This document shows positions 53,692 to 62,511 of a stretch of 64,000 bases of DNA, piece by piece. A model generated the notes under the pieces. That model made no database searches, was not told the DNA's origin, and saw only the letters and a program-made list of their open reading frames with translations. The stretch spans positions 682,001 through 746,000 of the forward strand of contig OZ251536.1 of NCBI GenBank assembly GCA_965243245.1. The letters run 5' to 3'. The position numbers and the translations under genes are program-made. Position 1 is the first letter of the stretch; each line of letters opens with the position of its first letter. The stretch comes from JAYQKL01 sp965243245. GTDB taxonomy: Bacteria > Pseudomonadota > Alphaproteobacteria > RS24.

Positions 53692-53725
53692 GGCACCAGT
53701 CAAAAGGATTGGTGCCGTTTTGTTT
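53691..53725 (+). terminator. Strong intrinsic terminator after DR2-R
   Basis: CGGCACCA/TGGTGCCG is an 8-bp perfect stem with an 11-nt loop, followed by TTTTGTTT. No protein gene on the plus strand ends before it, which supports a non-coding transcript across DR2-R. Confidence 0.8.
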
Positions 53726-53748
53726 AATCAAATAACGGGGTTTTAACC

Positions 53749-54171
53749 ATGGACAACTACAGCTTATTAGCCGACTTACTGAATAAATTTCACACCAGCA
53801 CCGATTGGATAAAAATGCTTTGGCTCGTTAGCATACCGCTTTTGGGATTAGGGCTTGGCTGGTATTCAAAGGAAATAGTTATCTCCTTTATCGAGACCTT
53901 TTGCAATATGATTGCGGAAATTTTTGCGCGAATCTTTCCCAAACGAAAACAAGAACCAGATGGCGAGTGCGTTTACAGCATCTACCGCAATAGTGACGAC
54001 AAGCTGGTCGTTTATACCCATGCAACCGACTCCGAAAGAGTCTTAGAAAACACCGCCCCTGACAATACTACTGGGAATATAATTTTGCTTCCGCCGATCC
54101 AAAAACCCAGAGACTCGTCTCAAGACGAGTCTCACAAACCAGAAGAACCCGAAGAACCGCCCATGCCATAA
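53749..54171 (+). CDS. Hypothetical single-pass membrane protein, 140 aa
   Basis: 140 residues. A short N-terminal part with one hydrophobic helix (about 22-40, IKMLWLVSIPLLGLGLGWYS) and an amphipathic second segment to about residue 63 (KEIVISFIETFCNMIAEIFARIF), then a soluble acidic, proline-rich tail (EEPEEPPMP). A perfect 11-bp inverted repeat lies inside its coding region at 54111-54134. Not recognised. The stop codon lies in an 11-bp tandem duplication. Confidence 0.6.
   Translation: MDNYSLLADLLNKFHTSTDWIKMLWLVSIPLLGLGLGWYSKEIVISFIETFCNMIAEIFARIFPKRKQEPDGECVYSIYRNSDDKLVVYTHATDSERVLENTAPDNTTGNIILLPPIQKPRDSSQDESHKPEEPEEPPMP
54111..54134. repeat. Perfect 11-bp inverted repeat inside a coding region
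   Basis: GAGACTCGTCT and AGACGAGTCTC are separated by CA. In the mRNA this would make a very stable hairpin near the end of the 140-residue gene; it is not followed by a T run. Confidence 0.8.
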
Positions 54172-54188
54172 GGGCGTCATAAGGGCGT
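54167..54188. repeat. 11-bp tandem duplication across a stop codon
   Basis: CATAAGGGCGT occurs twice (54167-54177, 54178-54188). The first copy holds the TAA stop of the gene at 53749; the second ends at the stop codon of the convergent DUF192 gene. Confidence 0.8.
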
Positions 54189-54670
54189 CACTCTGGCTTC
54201 TTAATACGAACATAATGCCCCGCCCTTATACCGCGCTTGTGCGACAAACCCGCATTTATCTCAAGCACATAACGAACCCTACCCCAAGACATACTCGCTT
54301 CATCAGAGCCCGTATCATAACGCGTGACAATGGTTTCAATCTCGCCGTCTTCCTTGATAAAGAGCATATCTAGCCCAAGCAATGTGTTGCGCATCCAAAA
54401 CCTTGCCTGACGATTCTTTCGAAACACAAATAACATGCCGCGATTTGACTCCAATTCAGTGCGAAACATCAGCCCTTGGCGCATGGCTTCTGGCGTTGTT
54501 GCCACTTCAACCGTAAAACTCTGAAACGGGGTTTTGCTCGCCCGCGTTTGGTGAATTTCCGCCCGCGCCAACGGTAATAAAGACTCCGCTATAGAAAAAC
54601 CCACAAAAAATAATGCCGCGCAAAAAACCACCCCGCCTAACAATAAAATAAACCGACCCAAACCCATCAT
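54188..54670 (-). CDS. DUF192-family exported protein
   Basis: 160 residues. A signal-anchor segment (about 5-28) is followed by the DUF192 domain: FTVEVATTPEAMRQGLMFRTEL, in part VEVATTPEAMRQGLMFR, then GMLFVFRKNRQARFWMRNTL, LDMLFI and VLEINAG. Small periplasmic domain of unknown function. Its ATG touches the stop codon of pyrC. Confidence 0.85.
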   Translation of the reverse strand: MMGLGRFILLLGGVVFCAALFFVGFSIAESLLPLARAEIHQTRASKTPFQSFTVEVATTPEAMRQGLMFRTELESNRGMLFVFRKNRQARFWMRNTLLGLDMLFIKEDGEIETIVTRYDTGSDEASMSWGRVRYVLEINAGLSHKRGIRAGHYVRIKKPE

Positions 54671-55986
54671 CAGAGATTAAAGCTGATAGGAATACCGATT
54701 GACGGTATCAGCAATTCATTTTCCCACATGACGCGATGCCCTCTGACCATGGTGCCAACAGGCCAACCTTGAATTTTCATACCCGTAAACGGCGACCAAC
54801 CGCAACGACTTGCCAGCCAATCTTCTTCAATAGTCTGGCACCGCTTCAAATCAACAAAAGTAAGGTCCGCATCATTGCCAACCTTAACCTCGCCCTTGCC
54901 CGCAAAGTTAAACAGCTTATGCGCGTTATAACTGGTAAGAGCCACAAGCTTTTCTAAACTCAATTTGCCTTGCCCCAGATGATTAAGCATAAGCGGTAAT
55001 AATGTTTGTACCCCCGGCATACCATTTGGCGACTTGGGATAAGTATGGGCTTTTTCTTCACGCGTATGGGGCGCATGGTCAGAACCAACCACATCAACAA
55101 TACCCTGCTCTAGGGCTTTCCACAAAGCTGAACGGTGGCGCGCAGCGCGAATGGGCGGATTCATTTGGGCAAAACTCCCCAGCGTTTCATAACATTCAGG
55201 CGATGCCAATGTAAGATGTTGCGGGGTCACCTCCACCGATACCAAATCACGATTGGCTGCCAGCATTTGCATTTCTTCTTCGGTTGTCACATGCAAAACA
55301 TGGATTTTCTTGCCCGCAGCGCGGGCCATTCTAAGCAACCGCCGCGTCGATGAGATTGCCACTTCCTCATCACGCCAAACCGGATGCGTTAGCACCTCGC
55401 CAGTCACTGCAAGCGCACGCCGCTCACGTAAACGGAATTCATCCTCACTATGAAACGCGGCACGCCGTTTGATGTTTTTTAATATTTTCGAAATGCCTTC
55501 ATCATCCGCCACCAGTAAATTACCGGTCGATGAGCCCATAAAAACTTTAACCCCGCACACGCCTCGCTGTTGTTCGAGCGCAGGCAATTGTTCGGCATTT
55601 TCAAATGTGCCACCCGCATAAAAAGCAAAATCACAATGCATACGATGCGTTGCCCGCTTGACCTTATCCGCAATAGCCTCAATCGAGGTCGTTGGCGGCT
55701 GGGTATTCGGCATTTCAAAAACACCCACCACGCCGCCCATCACAGCCGCTAAAGAACCGCTTTTCAGATCTTCTTTTTGCTCATTTCCGGGCTCACGAAA
55801 ATGTACCTGCGTATCAATAACACCCGGCAATATCGTCAAGCCGTGCGCCTCAATCACAGCTTCCGCCGAACCCGAACCCAGATCGCCAATAGCTGCAAAT
55901 TTACCATCCTTAATGGCAATATTTGTTTTAACTTGACCTTCTATCGTTGCTAAAATACCGTCTTTTATAATCAGGTCATAACTCAT
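54670..55986 (-). CDS. pyrC: Dihydroorotase, type I
   Basis: 438 residues, the long form. Metal ligands are in VIDTQVHFREPG, the carboxylated lysine region GVKVFMGSSTG, AFHSED, HVLHVTTEEE and DVVGSDHAPHTREEK. Cyclises carbamoyl-aspartate in pyrimidine synthesis. Allantoinase shares the fold, but REPG and the lack of purine-degradation neighbours favour dihydroorotase. Overlaps the heptosyltransferase-like gene by 4 bp. Confidence 0.88.
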   Translation of the reverse strand: MSYDLIIKDGILATIEGQVKTNIAIKDGKFAAIGDLGSGSAEAVIEAHGLTILPGVIDTQVHFREPGNEQKEDLKSGSLAAVMGGVVGVFEMPNTQPPTTSIEAIADKVKRATHRMHCDFAFYAGGTFENAEQLPALEQQRGVCGVKVFMGSSTGNLLVADDEGISKILKNIKRRAAFHSEDEFRLRERRALAVTGEVLTHPVWRDEEVAISSTRRLLRMARAAGKKIHVLHVTTEEEMQMLAANRDLVSVEVTPQHLTLASPECYETLGSFAQMNPPIRAARHRSALWKALEQGIVDVVGSDHAPHTREEKAHTYPKSPNGMPGVQTLLPLMLNHLGQGKLSLEKLVALTSYNAHKLFNFAGKGEVKVGNDADLTFVDLKRCQTIEEDWLASRCGWSPFTGMKIQGWPVGTMVRGHRVMWENELLIPSIGIPISFNL

Positions 55987-56951
55987 TTTTTTCTTTCCTC
56001 GCGTTGTAATATTTGGACTTCTTCATACACTCTTTGCACTGTCAACTCTTTCATCATGCTCGTCTTCATATCATAACTGAAAGCGCGGTCATTAACGATA
56101 TCTTCATAGTCTCGCGCGCGAACAACTCTGGTGTGCTCGCCCCAAGGCGCATATAAATCATCGCGCGTCGGGCCAAACAAAGCCAATGTCGGAATACCAA
56201 CCGCCGCCGCAAGATGCGTCAAGCCGCTATCATTGCCAATATATAAAGCGGCACGCTCCATACTCGCCGCCGCCGTCATCAGATCGCACCCCGCCAGATT
56301 AGTCACCTGCCCCGGCGGCAATCTATCTATAATCGGCGCAAGTTCTTTGTCTTCATGCGGGCCGCCCTGTAAAACAATATGCGCATTAGGCAAAATACCA
56401 TCAGGGCGCGCAATCTCCCAAGCAAGTTCGGCAAAACTCTCTGCCATCCATGATTTCGCCGCCCAATTCGACGTCGAACCAATCGTCAAAATAGGTCTGT
56501 CCAGCGGCAATAAATCGGCTATTTTGCGCCTCGAAGCCTCATCAATCCAAACCAGAGGCGCAGGCGGGCAAACCAATCCCATCACAGAACCAATATGGCG
56601 CACACGAGGCAATCTATGGTTCGGCTTAAGTACATGCCGATGACGCGCCCAAAGCAAATATGCCAGCCCCGACCCGCGCAAATCAACAACCCGATGCCAG
56701 CGCCGCCCGATAACCTTAGCCGCTAATGCCGTCCAATGGCGCGCATAAGATCGCTTGCGCATCACATGAATATCAACAACCCTCGGCGCATGAATAAACA
56801 AGTCATGCGCCAACGGACCACAGGCAACCGTGATTTGAGCTTTTGGCTCGGTGGCAATAATATGCCCCAATAAACCAGTAGACAGAACAGCATCGCCAAT
56901 ACGGGTAGAGGTAATGAACAAAATTTGACGCATGTCGGACATTAAATTCAC
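55983..56951 (-). CDS. Glycosyltransferase family 9 (heptosyltransferase-like)
   Basis: 322 residues, GT-B fold. ILFITSTRIGDAVLSTGLL at the N-terminus, GPLAHDLF, VDLRGSGLAYLLWAR and the donor-site YIGNDSGLTHLAAAVGIPTLALFGPT, quoted in part (NDSGLTHLAAAVGIP), are GT9 features. Likely adds a heptose or related sugar to LPS core. Acceptor not inferable. Divergent from ygfZ. Confidence 0.88.
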   Translation of the reverse strand: MNLMSDMRQILFITSTRIGDAVLSTGLLGHIIATEPKAQITVACGPLAHDLFIHAPRVVDIHVMRKRSYARHWTALAAKVIGRRWHRVVDLRGSGLAYLLWARHRHVLKPNHRLPRVRHIGSVMGLVCPPAPLVWIDEASRRKIADLLPLDRPILTIGSTSNWAAKSWMAESFAELAWEIARPDGILPNAHIVLQGGPHEDKELAPIIDRLPPGQVTNLAGCDLMTAAASMERAALYIGNDSGLTHLAAAVGIPTLALFGPTRDDLYAPWGEHTRVVRARDYEDIVNDRAFSYDMKTSMMKELTVQRVYEEVQILQREERKK

Positions 56952-57045
56952 TTCTATTTGGATTTGATTTATTTATAACATAATCCAAATTAAGTCTCTA
57001 TCCAGCAGAGAGTCATTTATTATAATAAAACAGAAGGATTATTCT

Positions 57046-57873
57046 ATGACAATGACGCACCATATAACAAGCCATATAACAAAGCTGACCGATAGGGTTG
57101 TTTTATCCGTGACGGGCTCTGATAGAGATAATTTTCTGCAATCCGTCATCAGCAATTCGATCGCGCAGGCAAGTTCTGACCAAGCACTGTTTACTTGTTT
57201 ACTCACACCGCAAGGCAAAGTTTTATTTGATTTTTTCATTTACCAAATAGACGCCTTCCAAAGTAACGCCGCCTATTTGCTAGATGTGAATAGCCACAGT
57301 GCTGAGGCTTTAGAAAAGCAACTCAACATATATAAATTGCGCTCTGATGTGCGTATTGCTCGCACAGATATTGAGGTCTCGGCACTTTGGGGCGGCACAT
57401 CCGATATATTAGTTGGTCATGGTATTTTACCTGACCCGCGCAGTCCTAACATGGGTGCTCGGCTGGTCGCTAATCCTGTCTTAGAGCTTATTACAGAGCC
57501 CGCCACGCTTAAAGATTACACATTGCACCGTATTTCAAACGGCATTGCCGAGGGCCCAATAGAAATAGATAGCAATCGCGCGTTCCCACTCGAATATAGG
57601 TTTGATATTTTTAATGGCATTGATTTCCAAAAGGGCTGTTTTATCGGCCAAGAAGTTACGTCCAGAGCCTATCGAAAGGGAAATTTACGCAAGCAAATTT
57701 TCACTGTTAGAATTGACGGGCAGGCAGAAATTGGCGATGAGATAAAGTCTGATGATAAGATAGTCGGCGAAATACGCGCTTGTTGCGACAATTTTGGTCT
57801 CGCCTTAGTGCGGCGCGACAGTGCTGCAAAGCAGCTGACAACATCGGCCGCAAAATTACATATCCAAGATTGA
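57046..57873 (+). CDS. ygfZ: YgfZ/IbaG-type folate-binding Fe-S assembly protein
   Basis: 275 residues. The GcvT-like fold ends with FDIFNGIDFQKGCFIGQEVTSRAYRKG, in part GIDFQKGCFIGQEVTSR, the YgfZ/COG0354 signature with its conserved cysteine. Assists maturation or repair of certain iron-sulfur enzymes using tetrahydrofolate. 10 bp before tag. Confidence 0.93.
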   Translation: MTMTHHITSHITKLTDRVVLSVTGSDRDNFLQSVISNSIAQASSDQALFTCLLTPQGKVLFDFFIYQIDAFQSNAAYLLDVNSHSAEALEKQLNIYKLRSDVRIARTDIEVSALWGGTSDILVGHGILPDPRSPNMGARLVANPVLELITEPATLKDYTLHRISNGIAEGPIEIDSNRAFPLEYRFDIFNGIDFQKGCFIGQEVTSRAYRKGNLRKQIFTVRIDGQAEIGDEIKSDDKIVGEIRACCDNFGLALVRRDSAAKQLTTSAAKLHIQD

Positions 57874-57883
57874 AAGCCCGCTT

Positions 57884-58507
57884 ATGTCTGATACAGCGAA
57901 CGCATCTCCGCCATCCCAAGACAGCTGCCCGTGGCCCGGACAAGATGAGCTTTACATCAGCTATCACGATAATGAATGGGGGGTGCCAGAATATAATGAT
58001 CGTAAGCTTTATGAAAAATTAATGCTTGATGGTTTTCAGGCGGGTCTTTCATGGATAACCATTTTGAAAAAGCGAGAAAATTTTCGCCAAGCCTTTGATG
58101 CCTTTGACCCTGAAAAAATTGCCCGCTACACTGAAACAGATATTCAAAACTTAGTACAAAATGCAGGGATTATTCGCCATCGCGGGAAAATTGAAGCGAC
58201 CATTAAAGGCGCTCAAGCTTGGCTTAACATAATGGAAAAAGGGCAAGGTTTCAGCTCTTTTTGTTGGGAACATGTTAATGGCAAGCCGCTTATTAATCAC
58301 TGGCAAACCATAAAAGATGTACCCGCAAGCACATCTATGAGCGCAAGGTTTTCAAAAAATCTAAAGGCGGCTGGTTTTTCCTTTTGCGGCCCCGTGATAG
58401 TCTATGCTTTTGCCCAAGCTGTCGGTATGGTCAATGACCATCTCGTCACTTGCCCACAACATCAACACTGCCAAAAAGGGGGAACTTATAACCATGAGTA
58501 TCAATGA
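57884..58507 (+). CDS. tag: DNA-3-methyladenine glycosylase I
   Basis: 207 residues. YISYHDNEWGVPEYNDRKLYEKL and FQAGLSWITILKKRENFRQAF (both quoted here only as YHDNEWGVP and QAGLSWITILKKR) are the Tag signatures; zinc ligands include the first cysteine (CPWPG) and the late HLVTCPQHQHC. Removes 3-methyladenine from alkylated DNA. Follows ygfZ in the same orientation. Confidence 0.95.
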   Translation: MSDTANASPPSQDSCPWPGQDELYISYHDNEWGVPEYNDRKLYEKLMLDGFQAGLSWITILKKRENFRQAFDAFDPEKIARYTETDIQNLVQNAGIIRHRGKIEATIKGAQAWLNIMEKGQGFSSFCWEHVNGKPLINHWQTIKDVPASTSMSARFSKNLKAAGFSFCGPVIVYAFAQAVGMVNDHLVTCPQHQHCQKGGTYNHEYQ

Positions 58508-58565
58508 TTTGACTGGAAAAAAACCCTCTCAAACAGTATGCTATGGCCAATAGGAGGGACTTATC

Positions 58566-59687
58566 ATGCGTATTGTCATTAGCGGCACGGGGGTTTACAC
58601 ACCTGCTGAAAGCATCAGCAATGAAGAACTTGTTGAAAGCTATAATGCCTATGTCGAAAAATTTAATAGCGAAAACGCCGCCGCAATAGAAGCTGGTAAT
58701 ATTGAAGCTATGGCGCAGTCTAGTGCTGATTTCATAAAAAAAGCATCCGGCATTGAAAGTCGCTATGTTGTTGATAAAAAAAATATTCTCGACATTAATA
58801 TTATGGCACCCAGATTGCGGGCGCGCACAAATGATGAGCCTTCAATCTTTGCAGAAATCTCTCTTGAGGCGGCGCGCCAAGCTCTAAAGGGCGCTCGTCT
58901 GGAAGCCTCTGATATAGATGCCGTGATTGTATCATGTTCCAACACTGAGCGTGCCTATCCCCAAATCGCCGTTGAAGTGCAAGATTTACTCGGTATTCAA
59001 GGCTTTGGATTTGACATGTTGGTCGGATGCGCTTCTGCCACCTTTGCGATTAATGTCGCAGCAGACATGATTAAAGCGGGCTCTGCCAGAAGAGTTCTCA
59101 TCACCAATCCGGAAATTTGCTCTGGGCATTTGAACTTTTGTGACCGTGATAGCCATTTCATTTTCGGTGATGTTTGCACCGCAACCATCGTCGAGAACGC
59201 AGATATATGCAAATCTGAAAATGCCTATGAAGTGGTGAGCACCAAAATGCTTACCCAATTTTCAAACAATATCCGCAATAATGGCGGCTATTTAAACCGT
59301 ACAACACCAGAAACCATGTTTGATGCCGATAAATTATTTATCCAAAATGGACGGGGTGTCTTTAGGGAAGTTTTGCCTTTGGTCTCTAAAATGATTACCG
59401 ACCATCTCGCCGAAAATGAGCTATCCGCTAATAACCTTACGCGCCTCTGGCTTCATCAAGCAAATATCAACATGAATGATTTCATCGGCAAAAAAATCAT
59501 GGGACGCACACCAACACAAGAAGAACAACCTAATATTCTACACGAATATGCCAATACAAGCTCTGCTGGCTCGATTATTGCCTTCCATAAATATAAAGAT
59601 GACCTGACCATCGGGGATGTTGGCGTGTTATGTGCTTTTGGAGCTGGTTATTCAGCAGGCTCAATGATTTTGAAAAAAATTAGCTAA
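58566..59687 (+). CDS. 3-oxoacyl-ACP synthase III-like protein
   Basis: 373 residues, longer than housekeeping FabH (about 320). Catalytic cysteine C155 in DMLVGCASATFAIN, histidine in LWLHQANINMNDF, and asparagine in YANTSSAGSI complete the KASIII triad. The extension is at residues 25-60 (ESYNAYVEKFNSENAAA). Probably a specialised KASIII, not the primary one since no plsX/fab genes are adjacent. AGGAGG precedes the ATG by 8 bases. Confidence 0.88.
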   Translation: MRIVISGTGVYTPAESISNEELVESYNAYVEKFNSENAAAIEAGNIEAMAQSSADFIKKASGIESRYVVDKKNILDINIMAPRLRARTNDEPSIFAEISLEAARQALKGARLEASDIDAVIVSCSNTERAYPQIAVEVQDLLGIQGFGFDMLVGCASATFAINVAADMIKAGSARRVLITNPEICSGHLNFCDRDSHFIFGDVCTATIVENADICKSENAYEVVSTKMLTQFSNNIRNNGGYLNRTTPETMFDADKLFIQNGRGVFREVLPLVSKMITDHLAENELSANNLTRLWLHQANINMNDFIGKKIMGRTPTQEEQPNILHEYANTSSAGSIIAFHKYKDDLTIGDVGVLCAFGAGYSAGSMILKKIS

Positions 59688-59721
59688 ACCCTTCCGCAAC
59701 TTGCAAAAACGAATAAAAAGC

Positions 59722-59733
59722 GTCATATATGAC
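59722..59733. promoter_or_regulatory. 12-bp palindrome upstream of nadABC
   Basis: GTCATATATGAC is perfectly palindromic and lies 72 bases before the nadA start, between the KASIII gene and nadA. It could be the operator of a NAD-responsive repressor; I cannot match it to a named motif. Confidence 0.35.
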
Positions 59734-59804
59734 TCATGAACCAAAGCATTTAACAATGCACACCAAGCAAAAAATCTATATCAGGTTTCCATGGAGTTTG
59801 ATAG

Positions 59805-60884
59805 ATGAGTGCTAAGATGACACAAAATACAATTAGCCTTCCCAATTCTGGAGCGGCGCAAGCGATTCTGGATAATATGGGTATCGCCTATTGTGATACA
59901 TTAGAGGTTGAACTCGCGCCTCTATTTGAGCGTGTGAAATCAGTTATTCCAGCCGTGGAATGGCCTTTCTTTGCCCCTTATATCAAGGCTATTAACCAGC
60001 TTAAAAAAGAAAAAAACGCAGTCATTCTAGCGCATAATTATCAAACGCCTGAGATTTTCCATTGTGTGGCAGATGTCGTCGGAGACAGCCTGCAATTAGC
60101 CCATGAAGCTGCCAATGCCAAAGGCGATATTATCGTTCAATGCGGTGTGCATTTCATGGCCGAAACCTCCAAGTTACTCAATCCAGACAAAAAAGTTCTG
60201 ATCCCAGATATCAACGCAGGCTGTTCATTAGCTGAAAGCATCACAAGTGCCGATATTCGTGCCTTGCGCGAAGCCTATCCGGGAGTGCCGATTGTCACTT
60301 ATGTGAACACCTCAGCCGAGGTCAAAGCCCAAAGCGATGTTTGTTGCACATCTTCTAATGCCGTTCATATGGTGAACGCGATTGCTAAGGAATTTAATAG
60401 CAACAAAGTGCTGTGTATTCCTGATGAGTTTCTTGCCCAGAACATTGCCAAAGAAACCGACATTGAGATAATCGCTTGGAAAGGTCGTTGTGAAGTGCAT
60501 GAGAAATTCACGGCCGCTGAGCTGAAAGAATATCGTGAAAATGACCCGGGGCTGGTTATTATTGCCCACCCTGAATGTCCGCCCGAAGTTGTTGATGAGG
60601 CTGATTTTTCAGGTTCAACCTCTGGCATGATAAAATGGGTTCAAGACCAACAACCTGAAAAAGTTCTCATGGTCACCGAATGCTCTATGAGCGATAATGT
60701 GGCGGTCGAAAATCCGAATGTGAATTTTGTGCGCCCATGCAATCTTTGCCCGCACATGAAAAAAATAACTTTGCCGAAAATTCTTGAAGCCCTCGCAAAA
60801 GAGCAGGAGGAAATTTTCATAGACGAGAAAATCGCTATAGCGGCACGCAAATCCGTCGAGAAAATGATCGCCTTCAGCAAATAG
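59805..60884 (+). CDS. nadA: Quinolinate synthase A
   Basis: 359 residues. Condenses iminoaspartate with DHAP using a 4Fe-4S cluster; cluster cysteines are visible in VQCGVHFMAE, DVCCTSSNAV and RPCNLCPHMKK. AVILAHNYQTPEIFH and IPDINAGCSLAES are family motifs. First gene of nadA-nadB-nadC, de novo NAD synthesis from aspartate. Confidence 0.97.
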   Translation: MSAKMTQNTISLPNSGAAQAILDNMGIAYCDTLEVELAPLFERVKSVIPAVEWPFFAPYIKAINQLKKEKNAVILAHNYQTPEIFHCVADVVGDSLQLAHEAANAKGDIIVQCGVHFMAETSKLLNPDKKVLIPDINAGCSLAESITSADIRALREAYPGVPIVTYVNTSAEVKAQSDVCCTSSNAVHMVNAIAKEFNSNKVLCIPDEFLAQNIAKETDIEIIAWKGRCEVHEKFTAAELKEYRENDPGLVIIAHPECPPEVVDEADFSGSTSGMIKWVQDQQPEKVLMVTECSMSDNVAVENPNVNFVRPCNLCPHMKKITLPKILEALAKEQEEIFIDEKIAIAARKSVEKMIAFSK

Positions 60885-60903
60885 CTACAAAGGTAAAGAC
60901 AGG

Positions 60904-62511
60904 ATGCATACACAACCCAATATCATAGATGCAGGTGATGTCCTTATTGTCGGGGCGGGACTTGCAGGATTGTTTACAGCCCTAAAACTGTCTCACCGCC
61001 AAGTCACTGTGCTGGCAACTGACAAGCCAAAAATAGGCAGTGCCAGTGCTTGGGCGCAAGGGGGTATTGCGGCGGCGCTTGGCGAAGATGACCATGCTGA
61101 TTTGCATGTTAGCGACACGCTCAAAGCGGGAGCAGGCTTGGTCGATGAAAAAATTGCCCGCATCTTGGCTGAAGAATCAAAAGCGCGGATCAATGATCTG
61201 ATCGCCTTTGGGGTGCCGTTTGATCGCCTCGAAAACGGTCAATTAAAACTTGGCCGTGAAGCCGCCCATTCACGCAATCGGATTGTCGGCGTTCAAGGTG
61301 ACCGTGCGGGGCGTGAAATTATGTCAGCTTTGGGCCAACGCACAGCAAAAAGCCCTTCTGTGCGCAAGCTTGTCGGATATGCCGCTTATGAGCTGGCCGT
61401 TGAAGATGGGTGCGTTGTCGGCGTTTTTGCGCGCCTCGTTCATAAGCAAGGACCTGTTAGCCCAATGCTAATTAAAGCACGTGCCGTAATATTAGCCTGT
61501 GGCGGCTCTGGATATTTATACAGCACTACAACAAATCCAGTTTTTGCCAGAGGCGATGCTATCGCAATGGCGGCACGGGCCGGGGCTGTCATTGCCGATA
61601 CTGAATTTGTCCAATTCCACCCCACCGCCTTTGCTGGACTTGGCGACCCTGCGCCATTAGCAACCGAGGCCTTACGCGGCGAAGGTGCTACGCTAATTAA
61701 CGCTCAAGGTCATCGTTTCATGCCAGATATTCACCATGATGGCGAATTGGCACCGCGCGATATTACCGCTAGAGCCGTCTTTGAACAAATCCAAACCACG
61801 GGCAGTGTCGGGTTAGATTTGCGGGGAAGTCTGGCAGATAATTTGCAAAAACGCTTCCCGACTGTGTTTAGCTATTGCCAGCGTGCCAAGATTGACCCAA
61901 CCACCTCTCCTCTTCCCATAGAGCCGGCGGCGCATTATCATATGGGCGGCATTAAAGTGGACGAATATGGCCGAAGCAGCCTAGCTGGTTTATGGGCATG
62001 CGGCGAAGTTGCGGCAACGGGCGCTCATGGTGCCAATCGTTTAGCGAGTAACTCATTGCTTGAAGCCATTGTTTTTGGGGCGCGCATTGCGCAAAATATT
62101 GACAGCACTGTCCCGATTAAAACGACCCTTATGCCCGAACCTTCCAAAATTGAAATTACCCCACAAGAAACCGGTTTGCCATCTGCCATTGCCCAATTAA
62201 GAAACACCATGACACGCCATGTTGGTGTTGTGCGCGAGCGGGCGGGATTAATTGAAGCCTTGCGGATTATCGTGCGGCTTAACCGTATCGCTGCGGGGGT
62301 TGCGCCTTTGGCGAATATGACAATAACAGCATTGATGATAATAGTGGCAGCTTTGCAACGCGAAGAAAGCCGCGGGGGGCATTATCGCTCTGATTATCCG
62401 CGTACGCATAATATACCTCGGCGCACCATCATGACGTTAGAGCAATCTTTGAGTTTTGCGCAGGAAATTTTATCTGAAGAACAAACCTCACAAAAAAAAA
62501 TGAGTTCATAA
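60904..62511 (+). CDS. nadB: L-aspartate oxidase
   Basis: 535 residues. FAD-binding VLIVGAGLAGLFTALKLS, SAWAQGGIAAALGEDDHADLH, the catalytic region FVQFHPTA, and HYHMGGIKVDEYGRSSL with WACGEVAATGAHGANRLASNSLLE, quoted in part (GAHGANRLASNSLLE). Feeds iminoaspartate to NadA. 19 bp after nadA; overlaps nadC by 1 bp. Confidence 0.97.
   Translation: MHTQPNIIDAGDVLIVGAGLAGLFTALKLSHRQVTVLATDKPKIGSASAWAQGGIAAALGEDDHADLHVSDTLKAGAGLVDEKIARILAEESKARINDLIAFGVPFDRLENGQLKLGREAAHSRNRIVGVQGDRAGREIMSALGQRTAKSPSVRKLVGYAAYELAVEDGCVVGVFARLVHKQGPVSPMLIKARAVILACGGSGYLYSTTTNPVFARGDAIAMAARAGAVIADTEFVQFHPTAFAGLGDPAPLATEALRGEGATLINAQGHRFMPDIHHDGELAPRDITARAVFEQIQTTGSVGLDLRGSLADNLQKRFPTVFSYCQRAKIDPTTSPLPIEPAAHYHMGGIKVDEYGRSSLAGLWACGEVAATGAHGANRLASNSLLEAIVFGARIAQNIDSTVPIKTTLMPEPSKIEITPQETGLPSAIAQLRNTMTRHVGVVRERAGLIEALRIIVRLNRIAAGVAPLANMTITALMIIVAALQREESRGGHYRSDYPRTHNIPRRTIMTLEQSLSFAQEILSEEQTSQKKMSS

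Noticed and set aside
47813..53725. Prophage or integrative element with its own recombinase
   Set aside because: No integrase, transposase or phage structural gene is present anywhere between the repeats; only the flanking duplications suggest mobility.
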